Assembly: GCA_001838165.1 (NCBI GenBank)
Contig: KV835881.1
Coordinates: 20,135-84,134 of the forward strand
DNA length: 64,000 bases
Direction of reading: 5' to 3'
Source of the DNA: Actinomyces sp. HMSC035G02
Lineage (GTDB): Bacteria; Actinomycetota; Actinomycetes; Actinomycetales; Actinomycetaceae
The notes below the pieces were generated by a model, which was given only the letters and a program-made list of their open reading frames with translations, searched no databases and was not told where the DNA came from. Below are positions 17,307 to 27,350 of this stretch, in pieces; position 1 is the first letter of the stretch; the number at the start of each line of letters is the position of its first letter. Both the position numbers and the translations under genes were made by a program.

Positions 17307-17342
17307 AGGGCGGGGAGTGGCCATACGGTCGCTCCCCGCCCT
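17307..17342 (+). terminator. Terminator hairpin after the sugar transporter operon
   Basis: An 11-bp perfect stem AGGGCGGGGAG/CTCCCCGCCCT, 21 bp after the permease stop, with no T tract. The remaining 325 bp to the HU gene contain no other feature I can support beyond its presumed promoter. Confidence 0.65.
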
Positions 17343-17667
17343 CATGTATGCCCGTGGGGTCTATGCATGCGGTCGGCCGTGTTTGTCATGTCTAATGAGA
17401 GGGGTGAACTCTCGGCGCGGGGCACAGTTCCTGTTACCGAAAAACGTGCCGGTGGCGCCGCATTTGAGTTCCGCGGAATTGCAACCACTCGGCAAGTTTG
17501 AGTGATCTGTCGCACAGAATTGACGGTTTTTGAGCAAAAAAACGAGATATTTTCGTGAAATCCGCGAAATCTGGCCCTAAAGTCGGCGAAATCGCCAAAG
17601 ATTTCGTAGTGTGTCATTCGTGGCCACGACAGTGGTAACCAAGAACGAACAGGAATGAGGTTTCTCA

Positions 17668-17949
17668 ATGTCCGTGAACCGTACCGAGCTTGTCGCTCAG
17701 ATTGCCGAACGTGCCGACCTGACCAAGGCGAAGGCCGACGAGGCTCTGGCCGCCTTCCAGGCCGTCCTCGTTGAGTCCCTGGCTAAGGGTGAGGCCGTCA
17801 AGGTGACCGGTCTGCTCTCCGTCGAGCGTGTTGAGCGCGCCGCCCGCACCGGCCGTAACCCCCGTACCGGCGAAGAGATCAAGATCCCCGCTGGCTACGG
17901 TGTGAAGCTCTCCGCTGGCTCCACGCTGAAGAAGGCCGTCTCCAAGTGA
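17668..17949 (+). CDS. hup: HU-family nucleoid DNA-binding protein
   Basis: 93 residues, the size of a plain HU. It lacks the long lysine/alanine tail of mycobacterial HupB. MSVNRTELVAQIAERADLTK begins the helical dimerisation part. The arm signature reads RTGRNPRTGEEIKIPAGYGV, and the C-terminus has STLKKAV. It bends and compacts DNA and helps in replication and regulation. It has its own upstream region (over 300 bp) and a strong terminator, indicating a monocistronic, probably abundant transcript. Confidence 0.95.
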   Translation: MSVNRTELVAQIAERADLTKAKADEALAAFQAVLVESLAKGEAVKVTGLLSVERVERAARTGRNPRTGEEIKIPAGYGVKLSAGSTLKKAVSK

Positions 17950-17973
17950 CGCGCTGACACTAGCGAATAGCCT

Positions 17974-18003
17974 GTGGGGCACGACCGCGTGGTCGTGCCC
18001 CAC
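17974..18003 (+). terminator. Terminator of the HU gene
   Basis: A perfect 13-bp stem GTGGGGCACGACC/GGTCGTGCCCCAC with loop GCGT, 25 bp after the stop codon. Confidence 0.75.
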
Positions 18004-18110
18004 ACGCGTCTCTGCTGGCCTGGGCAGCCCCGCCCACGCTCAGATTAGAGGGTTAACGCGCCGATTAGCGGGTTTACGTGCGACCAGCACGCCAGGCCAG
18101 GCACCGTTGT

Positions 18111-18185
18111 GCCCAAAACGCAGACCACCTCAGCCGCAACCCCCCATTTTCAATGTTATTCACCGAGGTGGTCTGCGATTTGGGC
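18111..18185. repeat. 75-bp element with 21-bp inverted arms (element D)
   Basis: Arms at 18111-18131 and 18165-18185 match at 20 of 21 positions (GCCCAAA...GACCACCTC against GAGGTGGTC...TTTGGGC) around a 33-bp C-rich then AT-rich loop. No T tract follows. No second copy is seen in the window. Confidence 0.6.
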
Positions 18186-18224
18186 GCCTTACCGCCCCGA
18201 ACCGTGACATCACCGCCACCGAAC

Positions 18225-18300
18225 GGGGGGATTTGCACCATTAGGGGCGCGACACGCCGGCGACACGCCGAAGGGAGGTTCCTTATGCTGCAGAACCCCC
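18225..18300 (-). repeat. Palindromic element A, copy 3 (diverged, reverse orientation)
   Basis: Aligned with the reverse complement of 6941-7017, it keeps the GGGGGG start, the TTGCAC end, the core CGACACGCCGGCGACACGCC and a CCCCC end. The right arm has decayed. Confidence 0.55.
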
Positions 18301-18430
18301 GCCATTACCCCTGGTGCAATGCTCCCTCACTGGTGCAGTGCTGCCCGGCGGGGTGCCGATAAACGCCGGTAGGGCGTTGCCAGCAATGACGGGGGAGGTC
18401 ATGAGCGGCCAGCTCCGCGACGACGATTGT

Positions 18431-18540
18431 TGCCGATGAGGTGTTACACCCGATCGGGAAGATTCAACCCCTTCTGATCGGGTGGAATCTTCCCTAACGG
18501 GTTGAATGTTCTCGATCAGGTGGAATCTTCCCGTTGGGGC
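18431..18540. repeat. GATCGGG/TTCAACC repeat cluster, copy 1 (element E)
   Basis: Contains interleaved GATCGGG or GATCAGG words (18452, 18476, 18514) and GGAATCTTCCC/GATTCAACCC words in both orientations. The first ~50 bp are almost the reverse complement of 32097-32150. Confidence 0.6.
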
Positions 18541-18616
18541 AGCGTCGGGCATCAGGAGGGCGACGCAGCCCTGTGCCCTTCAGACGTGCATGGCGGCCTG
18601 CGTCATCGTGTCATGC

Positions 18617-18657
18617 AAAACGTTGCCCCCGGCTCGCATCAGCGGGCCGGGGGCAAC
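18617..18657 (-). terminator. Intrinsic terminator of the peptide ABC operon
   Basis: On the minus strand an 11-bp stem GTTGCCCCCGG/CCGGGGGCAAC is followed by GTTTTGC, 27 bp after the ATPase stop. Confidence 0.75.
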
Positions 18658-18683
18658 GCATGGAGTTCGCATGAATGTGTATG

Positions 18684-20735
<2,052 letters not shown>

Positions 20736-20745
20736 AGTTCAGTGC

Positions 20746-21645
20746 TCACCTCTTGCGCAGTCGAACTTCGAAGGCGTCACGCAGGCCGTCGCCGATAAAG
20801 TTGAACGACAGGACCAGGATGATGATGAGGACGCCCGGCGGGTAGAGCAGCCACCAGTTGCCCGAGTAGACGTGCGACTGGCTGTTGGAGAGCATGGCTC
20901 CCCAGTCGGTGGCGGGAGGCTGCGCGCCCAGGCCAAGGAACGACAGGTAAGCGACGTAGAGGACGGCGTCTGCGACCTGGAAGGTCGCGTTGACGATGAC
21001 GGTTCCGATCGTGTTGCGCACGATGTGCGTGCGGATCGCCCGGGGCATCGAGCCGCCCATGCCTCGCATCGCGACGACGTATTCGCGCGTGCGCAGGGAC
21101 AGGGCCTCGCCTCGGATCAGTCGGGACGTGCCCAGCCAGGACAGAGCCGACATGATGATGATCAAGACGGGGACCGTCGGGGGGATCATCGTCGCGATGA
21201 GCATGAAGAGGAACAGGACGGGCACGGACATGAGCGCGTCAACGATGCGCATCATGATCGCGTCGATCCAGCCCCCGACGAAGCCCGCGATCGCGCCGTA
21301 GAGCGTGCCGATCGTGGTGGCGAAGATGCCGGCGAACAGGCCGACGATGATCGAGGTCTGGCCACCCTTCATGAGGCGTCCGAGCTGGTCGTAACCGACC
21401 ATGTCGGTGCCGAGCGGGTGCTCGGCGGAGGGGGGTAGTGCCGAGTTCGACAGGTCCGTGTGAATCTGGTCGGTCACGTAGAACATTGGGCCGATGAACG
21501 AGAAGGCCAGCAGAATCAGGAGCATGCACACGCCGAAGACGGCGAGCTTGTTCTCCATGAAGACCGACAGGCCCTGCAGCTTCGTCGACTTGCGGGCGGT
21601 GCGCGTCTTGACCGGCGCGGCGATGGGTGCGGTTGCGGTAGTCAT
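20746..21645 (-). CDS. Peptide ABC transporter permease (DppC-like)
   Basis: 299 residues. A cytoplasmic N-terminus leads to one membrane segment (VFGVCMLLILLAFSFIG), then the BPD_transp_1 core with five segments and the EAA loop (SLRTREYVVAMRGMGGS). The C-terminal FNFIGDGLRDAFEVRLRKR is typical of the DppC/OppC group. Its start codon overlaps the preceding permease stop by 4 bp, so the two are translationally coupled and form the heterodimeric channel. Confidence 0.9.
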   Translation of the reverse strand: MTTATAPIAAPVKTRTARKSTKLQGLSVFMENKLAVFGVCMLLILLAFSFIGPMFYVTDQIHTDLSNSALPPSAEHPLGTDMVGYDQLGRLMKGGQTSIIVGLFAGIFATTIGTLYGAIAGFVGGWIDAIMMRIVDALMSVPVLFLFMLIATMIPPTVPVLIIIMSALSWLGTSRLIRGEALSLRTREYVVAMRGMGGSMPRAIRTHIVRNTIGTVIVNATFQVADAVLYVAYLSFLGLGAQPPATDWGAMLSNSQSHVYSGNWWLLYPPGVLIIILVLSFNFIGDGLRDAFEVRLRKR

Positions 21646-22601
21646 TTGGCACGTCCTGCCAGTCGGATACGGGGATCAGCGAGGGCGTAGAGGAAGTCTG
21701 CCAGGAGCGCGCCGATGACGGTCGCGAAGGAGACGATCAGGGCGACGCCGAGGAGGATCGGGTAGTCGCGCCTGCCGGTCGCCTGGTAGTACAAGTAGCC
21801 CATGCCGTTGAAGTTGAAGAGCGTCTCGATGACGAGGGCACCACAGAACATCGCGGGGATGTACAGGCCGATCATCGTGATGACGGGGAACATGGCGTTA
21901 CGCAGCGTGTGAACGAAGACGACGCGGAACTCTGACAGGCCCTTCGCGCGAGCGGTACGCACGTACTGCTCGTTGAGGTTATCCACCATCGAGGAGCGCA
22001 CGTAGCGTGCGTAGGCGGCGATCGTGCCGATCGACAGGGCACACACGGGCAGGACGAGGTGGTCCCACTGCTCCCACATGACCGACAGGGCCTCGCCCTG
22101 CGGTGCATCGTTGGGCAGGATGGGCCACACCTGGGAGAAGAGGACGATGAGGAGGAGGCCCGCGAAGAAGATGGGCGTCGAGTAGGCCAGCAGACACGCG
22201 ATCGTCACGATGTAGTCGGGGGCCTTGTTTCTCTTCACCGCCTGCCACACGCCCAGGGGGATCGCGACTATGAGAGCCAGGATGGTGGAGAGCAGGGAGA
22301 GGAAGATGGTGCGCGGCAGTCGGGCGGCCAGCAGGTCGTTCACAGACTGGTTGTGCTGGTAGGAGTAGCCGAAGTCGCCGTGCGCAATTTTGGTGACGTA
22401 GATTTTGTATTGCTCGAGGATGGGCTTGTCGTAACCGTTTTCGTGGTCGAAGGCCGCGAGCTGTTCCTGGGTCGCATCCTTACCGAGTGCAGCTCGGGCT
22501 GCGCCGCCCGGCTGGGACTGGAGGAGGATGAAGGTGATGATGGTGACCAGGAAGACGACGACGACTGCCTGGCCGAGGCGTTTGAGGATGAATTGGATCA
22601 T
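21642..22601 (-). CDS. Peptide ABC transporter permease (DppB-like)
   Basis: 319 residues. The start ATG at 22601 (MIQFILKRLGQAVVVVF) has GGAG six bases upstream; a GTG four codons earlier overlaps this ribosome site and is less likely. N-terminal membrane helix, then the BPD_transp_1 domain with the EAA loop (YVRTARAKGLSEFRVVFVHT) and the C-terminal DPRIRLAG box typical of DppB/OppB. Partner of the overlapping DppC-like permease. Separated from the binding-protein gene by a strong hairpin. Confidence 0.9.
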   Translation of the reverse strand: MIQFILKRLGQAVVVVFLVTIITFILLQSQPGGAARAALGKDATQEQLAAFDHENGYDKPILEQYKIYVTKIAHGDFGYSYQHNQSVNDLLAARLPRTIFLSLLSTILALIVAIPLGVWQAVKRNKAPDYIVTIACLLAYSTPIFFAGLLLIVLFSQVWPILPNDAPQGEALSVMWEQWDHLVLPVCALSIGTIAAYARYVRSSMVDNLNEQYVRTARAKGLSEFRVVFVHTLRNAMFPVITMIGLYIPAMFCGALVIETLFNFNGMGYLYYQATGRRDYPILLGVALIVSFATVIGALLADFLYALADPRIRLAGRAK

Positions 22602-22619
22602 TGCGAACTCCACAGTAAG

Positions 22620-22659
22620 GGGGCAGGCGCCCGCATGTGCGGGTGCGGGCGCCTGCCCC
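22620..22659 (-). terminator. Intercistronic hairpin between peptide-binding protein and permease genes
   Basis: A perfect 16-bp stem GGGGCAGGCGCCCGCA/TGCGGGCGCCTGCCCC with an 8-base loop in the 79-bp gap. Its position, just after the binding protein, parallels the hairpin at 14511-14538 in the sugar transporter operon. Confidence 0.65.
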
Positions 22660-22680
22660 GTGAGGCGTCAAGGCGAAGGT

Positions 22681-24498
22681 TTACTTACCTTCGGTCGACC
22701 ACGACCAATCCTCGGGCCAGGTGTCGCCGGTGGCGTCGAGTTCGCCCAGGTCGAGCGTCTTCTTCACCGCGGTGATCTGGTAGTACGGGTTGGGCATCCA
22801 CAGAACGGGGAGGTCCTCTGCGAGGTAGTCGTTGTATGCCTGGAGAGCGTTGGGCTCGGAGGAGCGGGTCGACTCTTCGATGAGCTTGTCAGCCTCGGGG
22901 TTGGAGTACTGGCCGAGGTTGACGGGAGCGTCAGTGGCGAAGAGGCGCTCGCCGGAGGCGTAGATCGGGAAGCCCCACGAGGTCTGGGATCCGAAGAAGG
23001 ACAGGTCCCAGGTGCAGGGGGTCTCATCGTCACATGCCTGCGAGGCGCCGACCGAGTCGGGGACCTCGTTCATATCGATCTTGATGCCGAGCTTGCCGAA
23101 CTGGGAGATGATCTCCTCGAACATCTGGTGCGTGGAGACGAAGCCCGACTGGGAGATGAGCTTGAAGCTCAGCTTGTCGCCGGCGTTGATGCCCTCGCCA
23201 CACTGGTTGGCGCCGGTGCCGGGGTTCTCGCAGGTGGTTTCGCCGTCGGGCACGACCTTCCAGCCGTGGTCCTCGAGGAGCTTCTTGGCGGCTTCCGGAT
23301 CGAACTTGTAGACGCAGCCCTCGGTGGTGCCGGTCTTCTCGGCGGGCATCGGGACGGGGCCACAGGTCGGGGAGGCGGTGCCGGACCAGATCTTCTCAGA
23401 CAGGGTCGGCTGGTCGATCAGCTGCTGCATCGCCTGGCGGATGTACTTCTGGTTGATGAACTTCGAGCCGGGGGCCTGGGGTGCGAAGTTCAGGGCCAGG
23501 TAGGTGATGGAGTTGCCGGGCCACAGGAAGACGTTGTAGCCCTTGTCCTCGACGGCCTTGCGCTGGTTGTACTGCGCGGCCGGGATGTAGCCGAAGTCGA
23601 TGGCGCCCGAACGCACGGAGTTGAACTCGGCGTCGTCACCCGTGAATGCCTTGTAGATCAGCGCGTCAATCTTGGGCTTGTCCTCGCCCCAGTAGTTCTC
23701 GTTGGGGACGAGTGTCAGGCCCTGGTCGGGGGTGAATTCCTTGAGCTTCCAGGGGCCGTTCACCGTCTGCCACAGCGGGTTGGTAGCGTAGGAGGACAGG
23801 TTCTTGGCCTCGCCCTGCAGGTAGGCGAAGACCTTCTGGGCGCCCTCGGGCGTGCGGTCGAGGTCGGAGACGGCCTCGTCGGCGCTGGTCTTGTCCCAGG
23901 CGTGCTGGGGGAGCAGAGCGACCTTGTTGATCTGGTTGTCAATGAACCAGGCCGGGGCGAACTTGGTCTCGGTGGTGATCGAGAAGGTGTGGTCGTCGAT
24001 GATCTTCAGATCGGCACCGTCGGGGAAGAAGCCCTTCTTGTAGGAGGCCCATTCGTCCTTGTTGTTGGTGACGAGGTTCCACCAGAACTCAACGTCGCGG
24101 GTGGTGACGGGCGTGCCGTCGGACCACTTGGCGTCGTCGCGCAGCTTGATGGTGTAGGTCATGCCGTCCTCAGAGACCTCGGGAACGGTGCCCAGGGACT
24201 TGGGGAGGTTGATCTTGTAGGGGGTTTCGGAGGTGGACTTGTAGGCGAAGAGCGGGCGGTACATCGACTGGATGAACTGGCCGTTCTCGCCCTGGGTGTA
24301 GCCCTTTGCCGAGACCGGGAAGATCCAGTTGGGGGTACGCGAGGCCATCGTGACCTCGTTCTTTCCGGTTTCCGAGTTGGCTGCCTGGCCGCCGCTGTTA
24401 CTGCTGCCGCTGCCGCCGCCACAGGCGGACAGGCCGAGAGATGCGACCATTGCGAGGGCCGCGCCGGTGACCATCCACCGCTTCTTTCTAAGGTTCAT
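22681..24498 (-). CDS. Peptide ABC transporter substrate-binding lipoprotein (family 5)
   Basis: 605 residues. The lipoprotein signal has lipobox LSAC (Cys26) followed by a Gly/Ser spacer, then an SBP_bac_5 domain: IKLRDDAKWSDGTPVTTRDV is the family signature, with YNDYLAEDLPVLWM near the end. It binds peptides, or another family-5 ligand, outside the membrane for the DppBC/DppDF-like importer. The gene is first in its operon and divergent from a ROK regulator. The 249-bp gap between them (24499-24747) contains an imperfect dyad near 24642-24667 (CGAAAGAAG...CTTTCTTCG) that could serve both promoters. Ligand unknown. Confidence 0.9.
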   Translation of the reverse strand: MNLRKKRWMVTGAALAMVASLGLSACGGGSGSSNSGGQAANSETGKNEVTMASRTPNWIFPVSAKGYTQGENGQFIQSMYRPLFAYKSTSETPYKINLPKSLGTVPEVSEDGMTYTIKLRDDAKWSDGTPVTTRDVEFWWNLVTNNKDEWASYKKGFFPDGADLKIIDDHTFSITTETKFAPAWFIDNQINKVALLPQHAWDKTSADEAVSDLDRTPEGAQKVFAYLQGEAKNLSSYATNPLWQTVNGPWKLKEFTPDQGLTLVPNENYWGEDKPKIDALIYKAFTGDDAEFNSVRSGAIDFGYIPAAQYNQRKAVEDKGYNVFLWPGNSITYLALNFAPQAPGSKFINQKYIRQAMQQLIDQPTLSEKIWSGTASPTCGPVPMPAEKTGTTEGCVYKFDPEAAKKLLEDHGWKVVPDGETTCENPGTGANQCGEGINAGDKLSFKLISQSGFVSTHQMFEEIISQFGKLGIKIDMNEVPDSVGASQACDDETPCTWDLSFFGSQTSWGFPIYASGERLFATDAPVNLGQYSNPEADKLIEESTRSSEPNALQAYNDYLAEDLPVLWMPNPYYQITAVKKTLDLGELDATGDTWPEDWSWSTEGK

Positions 24499-24747
24499 GA
24501 CTGCTCCAAATCAACGTTGATCAGGGACACTGACGGATGACAACCCAGTCAGATGACATTCATCATATGACAGTTTGTCGGCGAATGTTGCCACTTTGGC
24601 CAATATGTGGAATGTTACGAAAAAATAACAAGATATTTCGGCGAAAGAAGTGTCGAACTTTCTTCGGTGGGGCATAATTAGTCATGTTCTCAACGATGAG
24701 CGCGGTGTAACGTTGTAGTTACTGCATACGTACTTGGAGGAGGTGTC

Positions 24748-25896
24748 ATGGCCACGCATGATGTCGACGAGACTGTCCTGACGCTGATTGGGTCCGGTCA
24801 AGCGGACACCAGGCCTGCGATTGTCAAGCAAACGGGCCTCGCACCATCAACGGTGTCGGCCGCTGTGTCTCGCCTCGTCGAAGCCGGTGTCATCGCGGAA
24901 GCGGAACACTCTGTGTCCACGGGCGGGCGGCGCGCACGCCGCCTCGTCACTTCCGACGGCGCCGGAGCGCTCGCCCTCGTCGAGCTGGGAGCCCACCACG
25001 GCCTCGTCGCCCTGACAGACCCCACCCGCGGAGTCGGGCCGGCCTCGAGCCTCCTCATCGACATCGCGGAAGGCCCCCAGGCGGTGCTCAGTGCCGTCAT
25101 GGACGAGGTGTCCCGCCAGGAAGAAGCTGCCGGCGTGCGGGTCGGTGGCATCGCCCTGGCGGTACCCGGTCCCGTGGACGCCGAGCGTTCGCGCGTCATC
25201 CGTCCTGCACGCATGCCCGGATGGGACGGTATCAACGTCGCCGAGGCTGTGACCGAGCAAAGCGGGCTGCCCGCCCTCATTGAAAACGACGCGCGTGCGG
25301 GAGCCATCGGCGAATCCGTGTACCGGCGTCGCCTTCAGGGCGTGACCCCCATCGATACGCTGATCTACGTCAAGGCTGGCTCCGCAATCGGCGGTGCCTA
25401 CCTCGTCGACGGCGTGCCGCAGGTGGGGCAGGGCGGACTGGCCGGGGATATCTCGCACATCCCCGTCGAGGCCGCCGCGGGCCGCCCCTGCAAGTGTGGC
25501 AACGTCGGATGCCTCGAGACGATCGCGTCCGCTGACTCGATCCGAGCAGACCTGGCCGCAGCCGGCCTCGTCTATGAGAACAACGCACAGCTTCTGGCCG
25601 CTGCACGCGACGGCATACCCGAAGTTGCGACGGCCATCCGCCAGGCGGGCACGCTCCTGGGCCACTGCGTCGCCCACCTCGTGTCCTTCCTGGCACCCCA
25701 GGGAGTCATCGTCGGAGGAGCACTCTCCGCCGTCGATGCTTTCACCGCCGGAGTGCGCGCAGCGCTCCACCAATCCTGCCTCCCCTCGATCATGGAACAC
25801 CTCGTGATCGAATCGTCTCGATCAGGGCGCGAAGCAGCGCTCTGGGGGCTCTCGACACTCACCCCCGCAAAGATCTCAAAGGAGAATCGCTCATGA
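24748..25896 (+). CDS. ROK-family transcriptional regulator (NagC/XylR-like)
   Basis: 382 residues. An N-terminal winged helix (about 5-60: KQTGLAPSTVSAAVSRLVEAGVI) precedes a ROK domain (about 75-370) with the zinc motif CKCGNVGCLE near residue 250. Unlike the ROK kinase two genes on, it lacks an intact N-terminal DIGGT phosphate-binding motif, as expected for a sugar-sensing repressor. The ATG follows GGAGGAGG. It overlaps the M81 gene by 4 bp and diverges from the peptide transporter, so it probably governs both. The effector is likely an amino sugar or its phosphate, by analogy with NagC and supported by nagB nearby. Confidence 0.88.
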   Translation: MATHDVDETVLTLIGSGQADTRPAIVKQTGLAPSTVSAAVSRLVEAGVIAEAEHSVSTGGRRARRLVTSDGAGALALVELGAHHGLVALTDPTRGVGPASSLLIDIAEGPQAVLSAVMDEVSRQEEAAGVRVGGIALAVPGPVDAERSRVIRPARMPGWDGINVAEAVTEQSGLPALIENDARAGAIGESVYRRRLQGVTPIDTLIYVKAGSAIGGAYLVDGVPQVGQGGLAGDISHIPVEAAAGRPCKCGNVGCLETIASADSIRADLAAAGLVYENNAQLLAAARDGIPEVATAIRQAGTLLGHCVAHLVSFLAPQGVIVGGALSAVDAFTAGVRAALHQSCLPSIMEHLVIESSRSGREAALWGLSTLTPAKISKENRS

Positions 25897-27350
25897 CCAA
25901 GCCCCGCATTGCGGTCGCCGGAATCCACATCGAATCCTCGACGTTCACGCCGTATATTTCGACCGCCGACGACTTCATCGTCACCCGCGGCGAGCAGCTG
26001 ATGGAGCGCTTCTACTGGCGCGACGAGGACTGGGCCACCCAGATCGAGTGGATTCCCGTCCTGCACGCGCGCGCCCTGCCCGGCGGCGTCGTCGAGCGCG
26101 GCGCCTACGACGCCTGGAAGGCCGAGATCCTCGAAGGCCTCGCGGCCGCCGGCCCCCTCGACGGCCTCTTCTTCGACATCCACGGCGCCATGAGCGTGGA
26201 GGGCATGGACGACGCCGAGGGCGACCTCATCAACGCCATCCGCAGCGTCATCGGCCCCGAACCCATGGTCAGCGCCTCGATGGACCTGCACGGAAACGTC
26301 TCCCAGGACCTCTTCGACGGCTGCGATATCCTCACCTGCTACCGCCTCGCGCCCCACGAGGACGCCCTCGAGTCGCGCCGTCGTGCCGCCTACAACCTGG
26401 GCATGCGCCTCCTGAACGGCCAGCCCAAGCCCGTCAAGGCCCTCGTCCACGTCCCCGTGCTGCTGCCGGGCGAGAAGACCTCGACCCGCATCGAACCCGC
26501 CAAGTCCCTGTACAAGATGATCGACCCCATCGAAGAGATGGACGGCATCCTGGACGCCGCGATCTGGATCGGCTTCGCGTGGGCCGACCAGCCGCGCTGC
26601 AAGGGCGCGGTCGTCGTCACGGGCGACGACGCGGACCTCGTCAAGGAACAGGCCGAGCGTATCGGCCAGTACTTCTGGGACGTGCATGACCGCTTCGAGT
26701 TCGTCGCCCCCGTCGCCTCCATGGAGGAGTGCCTGGCAGCTGCCGAGGAGGGGCCCAAGCCCTTCTTCATCTCCGACTCCGGCGACAACCCGGGCGCCGG
26801 CGGTGCCGACGACGTCACGGTCGCGCTCGCGGCCCTGCTCGCATGGAAGCCGGTTCAGGAGGCCACGCTCGACGTCGTCTACGCCTCGATCATCGATCCC
26901 GCCGCGGTCGCCGTCGCGTGGGAGGCCGGCGTCGGCGCCGAGGTCGACCTCGAGGTCGGCGGACACATCGACACCCGCGAGCCCGGGCCGCTGCACGTGC
27001 ACGCCACGGTCGAGGCCCTCGCCGACGACCCGATGGGTGGCCACACCGCGCTGCTGCGCACGGGTGGCCTGCGCTTCATCATCACGACGAACCGCAACCA
27101 GTACACGATGTACAGCCAGTTCGAGCTGCTCGGCGTGGACATCACCACCGCTGACGTCGTCGTCGTCAAGATCGGTTACCTCGAGCCCGACCTGTACGAG
27201 ACCCAGAAGGGCTGGCTCATGGCGCTGACCCCCGGCGGCGTCGACCAGGACCTCATCCGCCTCGGTCACCACAAGATCGAGCGCCCGATGTTCCCCTTCG
27301 ATCCGGATATGGCAGATCCCGATCTGCATGCACAGGTCGTCCTGCCATGA
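25893..27350 (+). CDS. M81-family metallopeptidase (MlrC-like)
   Basis: 485 residues covering both MlrC domains. The N-terminal DUF1485 domain (about 3-295) has the HIESSTF, DIHGAMSVEGMDDAEGDL and MDLHGNVS segments; the C-terminal MlrC_C domain (about 305-480) starts at SDSGDNPGAGGADD. Characterised MlrC completes breakdown of linearised microcystin, a tetrapeptide, and family members are presumed zinc peptidases or amidases. Here the cyanotoxin role is unlikely. Coupling by 4-bp overlaps to a ROK regulator and a ROK kinase, beside a peptide importer, suggests cleavage of an imported peptide or glycopeptide. Confidence 0.88.
   Translation: MTKPRIAVAGIHIESSTFTPYISTADDFIVTRGEQLMERFYWRDEDWATQIEWIPVLHARALPGGVVERGAYDAWKAEILEGLAAAGPLDGLFFDIHGAMSVEGMDDAEGDLINAIRSVIGPEPMVSASMDLHGNVSQDLFDGCDILTCYRLAPHEDALESRRRAAYNLGMRLLNGQPKPVKALVHVPVLLPGEKTSTRIEPAKSLYKMIDPIEEMDGILDAAIWIGFAWADQPRCKGAVVVTGDDADLVKEQAERIGQYFWDVHDRFEFVAPVASMEECLAAAEEGPKPFFISDSGDNPGAGGADDVTVALAALLAWKPVQEATLDVVYASIIDPAAVAVAWEAGVGAEVDLEVGGHIDTREPGPLHVHATVEALADDPMGGHTALLRTGGLRFIITTNRNQYTMYSQFELLGVDITTADVVVVKIGYLEPDLYETQKGWLMALTPGGVDQDLIRLGHHKIERPMFPFDPDMADPDLHAQVVLP

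Larger units (their letters stand above)
18004..18616. other. Second non-coding repeat island
   Basis: About 610 bp between the convergent HU and peptide-transporter genes with no supportable ORF. It contains the dyad at 18111-18185, a reversed copy of palindromic element A at 18225-18300, and the GATCGGG/TTCAACC repeat cluster at 18431-18540. Confidence 0.7.
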
